Shown here: positions 1-7,905 of the stretch, piece after piece
Position numbering within the stretch: the first letter of the stretch is position 1
Layout of the letters: each line of letters opens with the position of its first letter
NCBI RefSeq assembly: GCF_000186865.1
Contig: NW_008705589.1
Location: forward strand, 103,733-116,394
DNA: 12,662 bases
Direction of reading: 5' to 3'
DNA from: Aureococcus anophagefferens
Taxonomy: Eukaryota; Sar; Pelagophyceae; Pelagomonadales; Pelagomonadaceae
Notes under the pieces: model-generated
Told to the model about the DNA's origin: nothing
The model's input: the letters and a program-made list of their open reading frames with translations, nothing else
The model's database searches: none
Translations under genes and position numbers: made by a program

Positions 1-383
1 AACCCCCCCNCCCCCCCCCCCCCTCGAGAAAAACCCCGGCGGCGAGTGCCGAAATGGGTTGCGATAATAAATAGCGGCCATCCCTCTCTCTCTCCTTTGG
101 GCGTAGGAAGTTAGGATAGTTCAGTCCGCTGTCTATAAGACTGGATTAGAATGTATTAAAGAGGGGGGGGTGGATACTAGCAGGATGCGCAGTAGGAGCA
201 CAGTGGGCTGAGGTGCACGGCAACCTCAAGGTGCAGTTCACTAAGATGGGGCTAGAAGCCTCTCTACCTCTCTAGGGCGCTACTTTCCTGGCTAATCGAA
301 GATTACCTATATCGAAGATTACATGTATCCTAAATATCCTGCTGGCACACCCTGCGCGGCTATCCGCCTGCGCTAAATTGACG
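1..383. other. gene-free left flank with poly-C start
   Basis: No coding region is supported here. Positions 3-23 are a poly-C run with one undetermined base at 10, followed by CTCGAG. A similar junction (AA, a run of C, CTCGAG) lies inside repeat M at 2464-2476, so the contig may begin in a repeat-derived homopolymer where assembly stopped. The rest is occupied by the first copy of repeat R and forms the upstream region of the dynein light chain gene. Confidence 0.6.
66..352 (+). repeat. dispersed repeat R, copy 1
   Basis: Positions 120-300 align along most of their length with 4191-4345, sharing CTGTCTATAAGAC, CTGGATTAGAATG, AGCAGGAT-CGCAGTAGGAG and GCAGTTCACT. A shorter inverted copy is at 11086-11220. 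The flanks 66-103 and 276-311 also match 1457-1528 (ATAAATAGC, CTCTCCTTTGGGCG, TTTCCTGGCTAATCGAAG). Copy 1 therefore looks like a composite, with about 170 bp placed between two CTCTC...GGGCG segments. The right end (TGTATCCTAAATATCCTG, 327-344) matches 4590-4608 in front of the tectonic gene. No reverse transcriptase or transposase is seen, so the class of element is unknown. Confidence 0.8.
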
Positions 384-788
384 ATGATGCAAGACGATGG
401 GCCACGACCAGGCCAGCAAGTGATTGAGGTGGTCTTGCCGACTTATTCCATGAACCCAACCGAGGTTGAGAAATTCTATCCTTCTGAAGCGAAGCAGATA
501 TGCGAACGTGTCCTCACGGGCCAGCTTGAAAACGCCACATATGACGACGAGTCCGCAAAAGAGTGGATTCTCTTGATTGGAAACACCATCAAGAGTGAAA
601 TCAAATCCCTGAACATTCCCCGCTACAAAGTTGTTGTCCAGGTGACCATTGGTCAAATGAAAGATCAGGGTGTGAGTGTGGCTTCTCGATGCCTATGGGA
701 CATCAGCAATGATAATTACGCCTCTGTCAACTACACCAACGAGACCCTCTGGGCTAACGTGATGGTCTTTGTTATTTACACAGACTGA
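384..788 (+). CDS. DYNLT2B: Tctex-type dynein light chain, TCTEX1D2/DYNLT2B-like
   Basis: This is a single-exon gene for a 134-residue Tctex1-family light chain. In animals TCTEX1D2/DYNLT2B is a light chain of dynein-2, the retrograde intraflagellar transport motor, where it binds intermediate chains as a dimer. The C-terminal half carries the family hallmark: a PRYK-VVQVTIGQ strand, then a QGVSVASRCLWD strand, a DNYAS turn and a final hydrophobic strand ending VFVIYTD. The N-terminal part (PTYSMNP, then a helix with ICERVLTGQLENATY) resembles the TCTEX1D2 subgroup more than the shorter DYNLT1/3 chains. I start at ATG 384; ATG 387 is equally possible, and the frame is open a little further upstream only through a TTG. 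The upstream DNA is repeat R. No AATAAA is obvious downstream. The family is certain; the paralogue assignment is inferred. Confidence 0.92.
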   Translation: MMQDDGPRPGQQVIEVVLPTYSMNPTEVEKFYPSEAKQICERVLTGQLENATYDDESAKEWILLIGNTIKSEIKSLNIPRYKVVVQVTIGQMKDQGVSVASRCLWDISNDNYASVNYTNETLWANVMVFVIYTD

Positions 789-1140
789 AACAGGTCTGAT
801 CGAACACGCACACGACAAAGTGCTCTTTTTAGTTCCCGAGGCAGCGGAACACTAAACTGGTTCCGTCGAGCAAATAGACTTTCCTTTTTGTGACTGGAGA
901 CCGAACTCTGGGGCGTGGCTCGGAAAGGAGAAGACGAAGCTGATGAAGATTAAAGAGAATCGGAGGAGGAGAAAAAGCGGCTCTTCGGGTCATATGCGAC
1001 ATGGCAAAGTTATAAAGACCGGAGTCGTGGTCTTTTGTCCGGGCCTCACCATGCTCACGAGAGATGTAGTTTCGGGCATGGGGTGGCGCCTCGCGGCCAC
1101 CCTACAGAGCGCTCATATAGAAAATAGTTATATGTAAGAA
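789..1140. other. intergenic, no supported gene
   Basis: This is the 3' flank of the dynein light chain gene. An ORF of 64 codons (943-1137, +) is rich in Arg and Lys at its start and has no recognisable domain, so I do not call it a gene. The segment 1082-1101 is a short imperfect hairpin (GGTGGC...GCCACC), and its core GTGGCGCCTCGCGG recurs at about 1612-1625 in the GC-rich block. Confidence 0.5.
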
Positions 1141-1176
1141 AAGTCGCATTTACGGCACTACAGTATGTCTCCAGTA
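1139..1176 (+). repeat. TIR-like fragment of the repeat M family
   Basis: GCATTTACGGC, then TACAGTATGT, CTCC and AGTAA at 1146-1176 match the left terminal repeat of repeat M at 2065-2105 (GCATTTACGGC, TACAATATGT, TTCC, GGTAA) with a few substitutions. No partner end is visible nearby, so this is either a solo terminus or the end of a decayed element that includes the sequence to its right. Confidence 0.65.
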
Positions 1177-1183
1177 AGAACAA

Positions 1184-1408
1184 CTACGAGGCCCCTCTCG
1201 GGACTTTGTCACGAAGCTGCCGCCCGGCCCTGCTCCAGTCCCCACAAGGGGGAGACACCGCCACGATGTCCACCAGCCGCATGACCTCCCACAGCACCAC
1301 CTGTGGGACGCGTCCGGTGTCGGTCCAGTCATATCGCCGTGCTTTCTTCTCTCGCGCCTGTCTCCAGAAACACTGGATTTCAGTATCGCACCGCGCCTTC
1401 TTCAGCAA
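1184..1408 (-). pseudogene. possible fragment of a C5-cytosine DNA methyltransferase
   Basis: A minus-strand open stretch of 74 codons contains LVDIVAVSPPCGDWSRAG. This resembles motif IV of cytosine-5 DNA methyltransferases: a hydrophobic strand and Asp, a short loop, Pro-Pro-Cys with the catalytic Cys, then an aromatic-Ser-x-Ala-Gly turn. Nothing else of such an enzyme can be seen: no SAM-binding motif I, no ENV motif and no target recognition domain. The ORF ends a few bases inside the TIR-like fragment at 1139-1176, which would fit cargo of a decayed mobile element. A single short motif can arise by chance, so this is tentative. The plus-strand ORF over the same bases (1206-1430) has no recognisable features. 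Confidence 0.28.
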
Positions 1409-1456
1409 CGCCGGTCAGATAGGAGCATAAGGAGCGAGTATCGACTGGGCTGCAAG

Positions 1457-1528
1457 AATAAATAGCAGCTCATTCTCCCTCTCTCCTTTGGGCGCTAATT
1501 TCCTGGCTAATCGAAGATTACCTGGCGA
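1457..1528 (+). repeat. partial repeat related to the flanks of repeat R copy 1
   Basis: ATAAATAGC, CTCTCTCCTTTGGGCG and CTAATTTCCTGGCTAATCGA with AGATTACC match 66-103 and 276-311. Here the two halves are contiguous, whereas in copy 1 about 170 bp lie between them. This may be the empty form of a site occupied in copy 1, or an internally deleted copy. Confidence 0.6.
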
Positions 1529-1545
1529 CCTCGCCCGGCCACCGT

Positions 1546-1573
1546 CATCCTCTCGGCCGCGGCCGAGAGGATG
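1546..1573. repeat. perfect 28-bp palindrome
   Basis: CATCCTCTCGGCC is followed by GC and then by its exact reverse complement GGCCGAGAGGATG. It lies at the start of a GC-rich block (about 1520-2040) where long ORFs on both strands are explained by composition. It could extrude a cruciform or fold as a hairpin in RNA. No gene is adjacent, so no role can be assigned. Confidence 0.85.
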
Positions 1574-1799
1574 GCGGAAGGCGCCGCCGAGGCGCTGGCT
1601 CCGCCGCGCGCGGTGGCGCCTCGCGGCTTCCAGCGAGTCATCGCTGCCGTGCGCGCCGGCGTTGGCGCCGTCGCGCGGCTCGCCGGCGCGCGCGCGAGCC
1701 GGCGCGGCACGGAGGCTGCCGCGCGGCTGAGGAGCCGCCTGTCGCCCGAGTAGGGGGCGCATAGGCGCGCGATCGTAATCTCCGCTCGTCCCGTCTCCG

Positions 1800-1895
1800 G
1801 GCAGGCAGAGAAGGCAGAGCCCGCGGCGCGGGGCAGGCAGAGAAGGCAGAGCCCGCCGCGCGGGGCAGGCAGAGGAGGCAGAGCCCGCCGGAGGG
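1800..1895. repeat. GC-rich minisatellite, 3 units of 32 bp
   Basis: Three units begin at 1800, 1832 and 1864, each built from GGCAGGCAGAG(A/G)AGGCAGAG followed by CCCGC and a G/C tail. Degenerate GGGGCAG pieces continue to about 2035. The long minus-strand ORFs crossing this stretch owe their Pro/Ala/Cys/Leu-rich periodic translation to the repeat, not to selection. Confidence 0.85.
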
Positions 1896-2062
1896 GCCGG
1901 GGCAGAGAGGGAAGGGAAGAAACGGCGCCGTGACGACCCGGGGGAAGAGGGGCAGGGGAAGAGCCCGCGCGGCCTCGGGGCAGGAAGAGCAGAGAATTCC
2001 GGGGCAGAGCAAAAACCCCGGGCAGGCAGAGTTGCATGTTTAACATAAATCCTTAAAGTGGA

Positions 2063-2550
2063 CGGAAATTGCATTTACGGCAGTACAATATGTTTCCGGT
2101 AACGAGTTAGTGAGTTTAGACCTATCATCATCCAGCTAAATAAAACTTCTGGTTGTGGTGGTCCTCTCCCAGCTCGCCGCTTCCCCGGGGTCACAATATG
2201 TTTCCGGTAACGAGTTAGTGAGTTTAGACCTATCATCATCCAGCTAAATAAAACTGCTGGTTGTGGTGGTCCTCTCCCAGCTCGCCGCTTCCCCGGGGTC
2301 CGGGGTGGCGCGGCTTATATTTTTTGGCCCGCCCACCACCCTCCTTCGGCACAAATGAAGCACCCGCCCTGCCCTACCCTCCTCCATCCCCGCTGAGGTG
2401 GCTGCGCCATCCAAGCGCGGTCCGTCGGCCTTCATTCTGGCATCTTTAATTGAAACTGAGCTCAACCCCCCCTCGAGGGAGGATCTTACTTGCTTCCTTT
2501 AGCTCAGGCTAGTGGGAGATACGAAAGGCCAAGTGGACGGAAACAATCCT
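2063..2550 (+). mobile_element. MITE-like repeat M, copy A
   Basis: The left end at 2063-2099 contains GCATTTACGGCAGTACAATA followed by TGTTTCCG. Its reverse complement recurs as the right end of copy B (8686-8718), which defines a terminal inverted repeat of about 35 bp. The right 209 bp (2336-2544) match 8477-8688 closely, by eye about 93%. The right terminus of copy A stops after GGAAACA and lacks the rest of the repeat, so it is truncated or has diverged. The left terminus is duplicated in tandem. There is no transposase ORF, so it must be non-autonomous. It ends about 24 bp before the start codon of the kinase gene, so it forms that gene's promoter or 5' leader region. Confidence 0.75.
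2085..2300 (+). repeat. 108-bp tandem duplication, one mismatch
   Basis: Positions 2085-2192 and 2193-2300 are direct copies with a single difference (T at 2148, G at 2256). The unit begins inside the terminal repeat (ACAATATGTTTCC) and ends CCCCGGGGTC. The near identity means a recent duplication, or an assembly artefact. Confidence 0.95.
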
Positions 2551-2567
2551 CATTGCTCATAGTACAC

Positions 2568-3980
2568 ATGCGCAGACAAAGAGGGCTAGACCCTTGGTCG
2601 CTACGTGATTTGACAGATGCCTACACAATGGAACATCAGATAGGGGAAGGTGTCTACGGCAAGGTGCACAGAGCACGCGACGTTGTGACAAATGAAGAGG
2701 TCGCATTGAAAAAAGTCAAAACTGACCTGACAATGGAGAAAGAAGGATTTCCGATTACAGCCCTGCGAGAGATCCAAATACTGAAAGAATTGGCACATAA
2801 CAATATTGTTGCTTTGCATGAGGCAAGAAAACCCTAAACTTTAATCTTGGAGAACCGAATTTCCCAAGGTTGCGCTGGGAGATGCGGATAAATCGGTGTA
2901 CCTCGCATTTGAGTATCTCGAACATGATCTGTACGTCTTTTAGCGAGTCCTGGGATGCATGGCTGCTGCTCTCGTAGGGGTGGATTGATTGAATCACAAG
3001 GCATCGAGCTAACGGAAGACCACGTCGGCTGCTATGTGAAACAGCTAGTAAGTGGTGCAGCGTACATACACTCTCTTAATGTGATACTCAGAGTCTCAGA
3101 GATTAGATAACTCTCTTTACGTGATATCAACCGCTTAGTATAGTCTTTAGGTACTCCATAGAGACATCAAAGCCAGCAACCTCCTCATATCCAGCGATGG
3201 TCACTTGAAGATTGGAGACTGGGGTCTTGCTAGGCTCCAAGCCGACAACGACGGAAAACAGTATTACACAAACAGAGTCATTACCCTCTGGTATAGGCCT
3301 CCAGAGCTTTTGTTGGGTTCAACCAAGTCAGCTGACGGGTACGGCACCAGTGCTGACGTCTGGTCTATTGGCTGCATCCTTGCTGAGCTCCTTTACGCCA
3401 AGCCGATCCTCCCGGGTAACACAGAGATTGAGCAACTCGCCCTCATCTTTGAACTATGCGGAACCCCGACAGTGGAAGATTGGCCAAATGTTCTAGGAGC
3501 AGAGTATCTGCAATCCAACCAAGCGTGATTAAAGCTCAACAGGTCACAAACCTTCCGCTTTGGGAGACCTTCGCCCCGAAGGACGATGTTGATGATCCTG
3601 GAGATGATCGACCAGAAAGAAAATTGTTCATGACAGTGTCTCATTCACTATGTCAAACATTACAAATGCGAAGGCGCAAGCTCCGAGACAAGTTTGATTC
3701 CTTTGAGAGAACAGCCCTCGACCTTGTCGATGAAATATTGGTATACGATCCTCAAAAGCGCATATCTGCTCACAGCGCACTCGATCGAGCCTACCTCCGA
3801 AATGCTAAACGCCCGGAAGAATTGGATGTCATTCGCATCAGCTCAGCACACGAATGGGAAGTTCGCCAGTTTTTTTTTCTCGGCGCAAAAAGCTTGTTAA
3901 AATCAATGTTTATTCCAGTGTACATCAGGTCAGCCTTGAATGACTCTCGGAGATCGGAATCGCGGCGGGGCCGACCTTGA
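2568..3980 (+). CDS. P-TEFb-type cyclin-dependent kinase (CDK9/CDK12/CDKC group)
   Basis: This is a Ser/Thr kinase of the transcriptional CDK branch, which phosphorylates the RNA polymerase II CTD and pausing factors with a cyclin T/K-type partner. Exons inferred by frame and alignment: 2568-2822, 2869-2930, 2978-3080, 3151-3489, 3543-3980. The model gives 398 residues. Visible motifs are the Gly loop GEGVYG (26-31), Lys48 in VALKKV, cyclin-binding helix [12 protein letters not shown] (57-68), HRD with Asp145, DWG with Asp163 in place of DFG, T-loop Thr185 in [10 protein letters not shown], and [17 protein letters not shown] and EKEGFP are shared by CDK9 and CDK12, so the subfamily is not resolved. 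Introns are 46, 47, 70 and 53 nt; the first has a GC donor. A 48-nt stretch (3626-3673) starts GT, ends AG and keeps frame, so it may be a fifth intron (382 residues). The frame runs open upstream into repeat M through a TTG, but ATG 2568 is the first ATG. The tail after HEWEVRQ is poorly conserved. Confidence 0.9.
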
Positions 3981-4138
3981 GGTCCAAGGACATTGGCTGT
4001 TCCTTATTTGCTGGCCTTCATTCCGGGCCTTCCTTCATTCAATCGGGCTCGGCCCTCCCTTGTGTGTGTGTGTGGGGGGGGGGGGGGCTTGTCTGGACCT
4101 GAGCTAGTTGCTGGAGTCCTGAACTGCCATTATCAAGC
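3981..4138. repeat. intergenic, TG microsatellite and G14 run
   Basis: Positions 4061-4073 are (TG)n, followed directly by 14 G at 4074-4087. Runs like this slip during replication and sequencing. The rest is the 3' flank of the kinase gene. No AATAAA was found. Confidence 0.8.
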
Positions 4139-4345
4139 TTTTGCAGACACAGGAGCGCTATGCACTCTGTGCCTGCTTGGCAGTCACTCCTTCAGTTCGC
4201 TGTCTATAAGACATTAAAACTGGATTAGAATGAATTAAGGAAGGGAAGGGAAAATAGCAGGATACGCAGTAGGAGCGCAGTGGGGTAAGGTACACTGCAA
4301 CATCAAGATGCAGTTCACTGAAGATGAAGATAGAAATCTCTCTAT
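4139..4345 (+). repeat. dispersed repeat R, copy 2
   Basis: This copy aligns with copy 1 (from 120) over CTGTCTATAAGAC, CTGGATTAGAATGAATTAA, AGCAGGATACGCAGTAGGAG and GCAGTTCACTGAAGATG. It also aligns with the inverted copy 3 over GAGCGCTATGC, GCCTGCTTGG and GGAAGGGAAGGGA. It ends in a doubled CTCTCTA motif like copy 1. A further piece at 4590-4608 (TGTATCCTGAATATCCTGG) matches the end of copy 1, so the repeat may extend to the tectonic gene with about 245 bp of unrelated sequence in between. Confidence 0.85.
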
Positions 4346-4550
4346 CTCTCTACGTGCACAACATGAAGATTATCCAATCTAGCGAAGCATCCAGAAGCTC
4401 CTCCATCCATGATACCTCGAAGTACGTTCCGGACGCTCTAAGATTATTTCCTGACTGTCCTTCAAGGGCCCCCTCTAATTGATGGGCTCGCTGGTTGGAT
4501 TAACCTCGGTTATACTCGTCCACCGTGAGGACGTCAGCGACAGACGAGAA

Positions 4551-4568
4551 CTCGTACTCGAGTACGAG
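4551..4568. promoter_or_regulatory. perfect 18-bp palindrome upstream of tectonic
   Basis: CTCGTACTCGAGTACGAG is its own reverse complement and lies about 130 bp before the proposed tectonic start. Such a symmetric site could bind a dimeric factor, but it does not match the RFX X-box usual for ciliary genes in animals. Downstream, ATATCCTG occurs at 4600-4607 and 4615-4622. Any function is inference. Confidence 0.45.
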
Positions 4569-4695
4569 ATATATCTTCTGCCTCCCTCCTCTGTATCCTG
4601 AATATCCTGGCTGATATATCCTGGCGGCTATATCACCTGCACATATAATTTTTGTTTGAAGCCTCGGACAGAAGAATCGTGTATTGTGTGGGACG

Positions 4696-7600
4696 ATGAA
4701 ATCGAAGCTACGCAAATATCTCACGAGATATGCATGGTGGACACAAGTTTTGATGATCAATGTCCGTGGCGAGGAATTGCTTCGTGCGAAGTGGCCTTTC
4801 TTCTTGTTTTCGAGTCCTGCCAACGAAGAGACCTTGAAATGCTTGGACGAGCCAGGGGAATATATCCCAACCAAGGATCTAGCCGTAAACAGCGCCTATT
4901 TTGCAAATCAGAAGATGCCGCCAGGGTGCGACTGTCGTAAGACAGGTGATGCCGACAGTGAATGTTATATATTCGAATGCACATGTATCTGCGATTTGAC
5001 CGCTGGCACTCACACAGCGCAATTGTATCGATTCATGTTCGTACCACCGTGATACAGCCCGCTATTGATGCACAGGGAGATGCGACCCAAATTGTTGCTG
5101 TGATGCAGAGTGTAGCGATTCACAAAGAAATCGATTTGATGTGCTGGAGACGTGCCTACCAGAGGGTGGCACGGACCTACAGATAACGAAGTACACTCAC
5201 GTGAACATGTCATGCCACAGTAACGGAATAAACTCTAGGTGTTATTCAACTAAGGAACTCGATCGCATCAACCCCAAATTTCCAATGTCTGCGCGAGGTA
5301 TGCGCAAAGACTGGATGCTTTCTGCTTGACAAAAAGGCAGGGATTGCGAAAGGTTCAGTGGACCGTATGCTCTGCGTGCGGTATGATAACTCAAATTACC
5401 GAGGCCAATTCTACGAGGTGGCTTTCGGCGTGCGACTGTAACATGTGGCCTTGTCTCCAAAAGTTTGTATCGTAGGACCCAGACTCTGTGAGCGATCAAG
5501 AATTCACCCAAAATGAATACGACTATTCACATTGGAAGAAAAGCCTCCTAGCAGATGTCCGAGTTACGCACATAATGCTATATGCACACGCTCAACATAG
5601 GCTGTATATGCTATAGACAATCACTTTGACTCTGGCGATTTGATTGGTGTGGCATTTTCGGTTGAGGAAGCACGCTCGCAACTAAAAAATGTGCCAATAT
5701 ATGATGCGGAAGAGGGCGCAGAAAGAAAACTTGTCCCATTGAAGCCTGCAGTGTCAGTCAAAGACAAAGGAGCTCAAAGTAGAGGTGCTGTAGGTAGATG
5801 CGTTCTCCGGAAAGTTACCTCTGCCAATGGCCACACATCTTGGGGAGTGAGTTTTAAAGTCAAACTATCTGCTTTCTTGACGAGCAGTCGCAGGTGCTCC
5901 GATTTCGGTCAAGCGCGATTCGCCACGCGAGCTGCTGCGCTCCTAGGAACTGGGGTTATTATCACGCAGTTTTGGTTTCAGGCCCAAGACGACGCGATGC
6001 GTTCGGGCGTTCAGTGCTAGTCAATTGAGTCAAGCATGCAATGGAAATGTTCTCGATGTTGGCCGATTTCTCCGCATTCATGTCGGGAGCTACGCCAGTG
6101 CATCGACAGCTGGCGCTGATTGGATCGATGTTTACAAAGTGTAGAATTATACTCTCTCACCTTCATTAGCCGCCAACTAGGTTGTCCCTCGGTCAATCAT
6201 TTGGCGTGATTTTCACACTGGTGAGATTGTCTACGGTACTAGCAATGGGACTTGTGAGACTTTTTATGACGCGCGTCTCACACAAGCAAATCCAGCAATA
6301 TCCTCACTTGCGCCAAGTGAAGCTGCTAGCGACGAATCATTCTTGGATTGTTACGCCGCCGTAGGTCAACAACCGGTCACCTTGCCTGCAGCACTCACAC
6401 TGAACGAATCCTCCACGGCCTCCAACTGTGGGTTCCAGGCCGGATTGGCAAGACCCGAGCCGCCTGCTTGCCGAAACGCCCTGGTTGGCATCTGTTACAC
6501 CCTAATTCACCGCACAAGTGGCACCAACAATATTATCGCTGCATTTCTTGATCTAGTCAGCTAGGCAGCGATATCAACTAGCCTAAATTAAGGTGCTGAA
6601 TTAGGTCATCACTGATGTTCCTCTAGAAGCCGGAAATGATGACGGTCTTATCGTTCTACAGCAGGATTATTCTGTACGTTTCCAGAACGCTGATGCTCTC
6701 CCTCGGACCACAGCTAATCTTGTTAACCGGAGCAGGTCAGGAAATCCGGGTTACATCTTCGGTCGTCCAGTGCTTGCAGGGGAAATTGTGAAAACAACAG
6801 CAGAACAAAACGTCATATCTGCACGCAGCGATGGTCTTAAATTATTTGGTGCCGTAGGAGATGGACTTTGTACAATTTCCAACAACTACATGGTCCATTG
6901 CGATTGTTCATTATCACATCAATGTGCCTTCCTTGCCTGTAGGTTGATTTGCCCTTTGGTGTCAGCATGAGAACTGGGTGCTTACTTCAATTTAATCGGT
7001 CAGAACTGCGCGACTTTTGTGTCTACACGCGGCCACTGTCAATAATCTTTGGAGATATAGATGTCGGTCTATCAAGAGTCATAATTAGGTCGGTCGTAGT
7101 CCATATGCTGCGGGGAATGGCGTGCCGCATACCTGCAGTGTTGCTGGTCTTTTATTGCGTATCCGAATTGTGTAGGCAATACTTCAATGTATCTAACATA
7201 TTTGACGTAGATACTGTCAAAATTCGTGATGACTATGCATCTTTCAGGGTCAAAAATGTTGGCAACCATATAGGAGGTGTCGGCACAATAGGTTGGCATT
7301 TTTGGCAACGCAGATCCACTAGATGTGTCGCAGTGGCGTAAGATTGACGTCCAGGCAGCTGCCAGTAATACAGCAACATGGCAAGAGCGCACTGGAATCT
7401 GCAAAAATGCAGTCACCACGATGAACTATCGTCTAATACCGTGTTAAAGTACATGTGAACCTTTTGACATGTAATGGTTCAGGAATTGTATGGGCATATG
7501 TCGGGTCACGAACCAATCCACAAGCCAAGGTCCTAGCTGCGCGTGTCGATTTCTCAAAATCAGACATTCGCCATGATTTCAACCATATTAACACGGCAAG

Positions 7601-7811
7601 GACCGAGTTTTCCATTGCTACAACTGCAACTTTCATCCAACGAGCAAACAAGCCCGCAGACTACTCACCCCCGTCTCCACCAGTTGCTATATCGGTCCCC
7701 TACGATGTCTGGTACCCGTTTAAGATCGATTCTGGTAGTAGAACCCGTATCAATCGATTCACCGATCTTGGATGTTCCTTGTTGTTTCTCGTTTGCCTAT
7801 TCTTAGTTTAG
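4696..7811 (+). CDS. TCTN: tectonic, ciliary transition zone protein
   Basis: Tectonics are secreted or membrane-linked proteins of the MKS/B9 module at the ciliary transition zone, which gates membrane proteins into the cilium. Exons inferred: 4696-5005, 5076-5297, 5341-5417, 5476-5556, 5601-5893, 5982-6138, 6181-6555, 6605-6892, 6943-7236, 7292-7430, 7483-7811, giving about 854 residues. Spliced signatures are CICDLTAGRCDPNCCCDAEC (hallmark Cys cluster), DRMLCVRYDNSNYRGQFY, TTRCVRAFSASQLSQAC, SGNPGYIFGRPVLAG, LPFGVSMRTGC, DDYVGIFGNAD and VWAYVGSRTNPQAKV. All fall in the order known for TCTN1-3. The C-terminus is hydrophobic (LGCSLLFLVCLFLV), possibly a membrane anchor. Introns at 5006 and 7237 have GC donors. 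Uncertain points: the start (no clear signal peptide after ATG 4696, so an upstream exon may be missing), the junction near 5850-5981 (an alternative uses a 14-nt microexon at 5894-5907), and a possible 87-nt in-frame intron at 7089-7175. AATAAA follows 31 bp after the stop. Confidence 0.9.
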
Positions 7812-7842
7812 GCTGCTCTATCACAAGGCCCACAATTTACTG

Positions 7843-7848
7843 AATAAA
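7843..7848 (+). terminator. poly(A) signal of tectonic
   Basis: AATAAA begins 31 bp after the tectonic stop codon, a typical distance for a eukaryotic polyadenylation signal. None of the other four genes shows an equally clear one. Confidence 0.6.
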
Positions 7849-7905
7849 ATTCCAGCACTTTTAGCATTGCCGAACAAGGTCCCATATGAGCTTGCTTAAT
7901 GTCGA

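Noticed and set aside
943..1137. Basic 64-codon ORF
   Set aside because: No domain, no conserved pattern and no supporting context; its Arg/Lys-rich start comes from a GGAGGAGGAGAAA purine run.
1415..2074. Long minus-strand ORFs (up to 219 codons) rich in Pro, Ala, Arg, Cys and Leu
   Set aside because: They cross a GC-rich block with a 32-bp minisatellite; several frames on both strands are open at once and the translation is periodic, as expected from composition.
2261..2449. ORF whose C-terminal part is shared with an ORF at 8250-8591
   Set aside because: The shared protein segment coincides exactly with the shared repeat M DNA, and the rest differs. It has no recognisable domain.
2498..2520. 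TAGCTCAGGCTAGTGGGAGA resembles a tRNA A box, suggesting a tRNA-derived SINE (also in copy B)
   Set aside because: No B box follows at the right distance, no tRNA fold can be drawn, and the element ends in inverted repeats rather than a tail.
4500..4874. Minus-strand 124-codon ORF over the tectonic first exon
   Set aside because: It has no recognisable features and is antisense to a region leading into the conserved tectonic Cys cluster.
2568..7811. Frameshifted pseudogenes as an explanation for the broken kinase and tectonic frames
   Set aside because: Each break is removed by a short GT/GC-AG intron with matching phase and family alignment across the joint, with all key residues kept.
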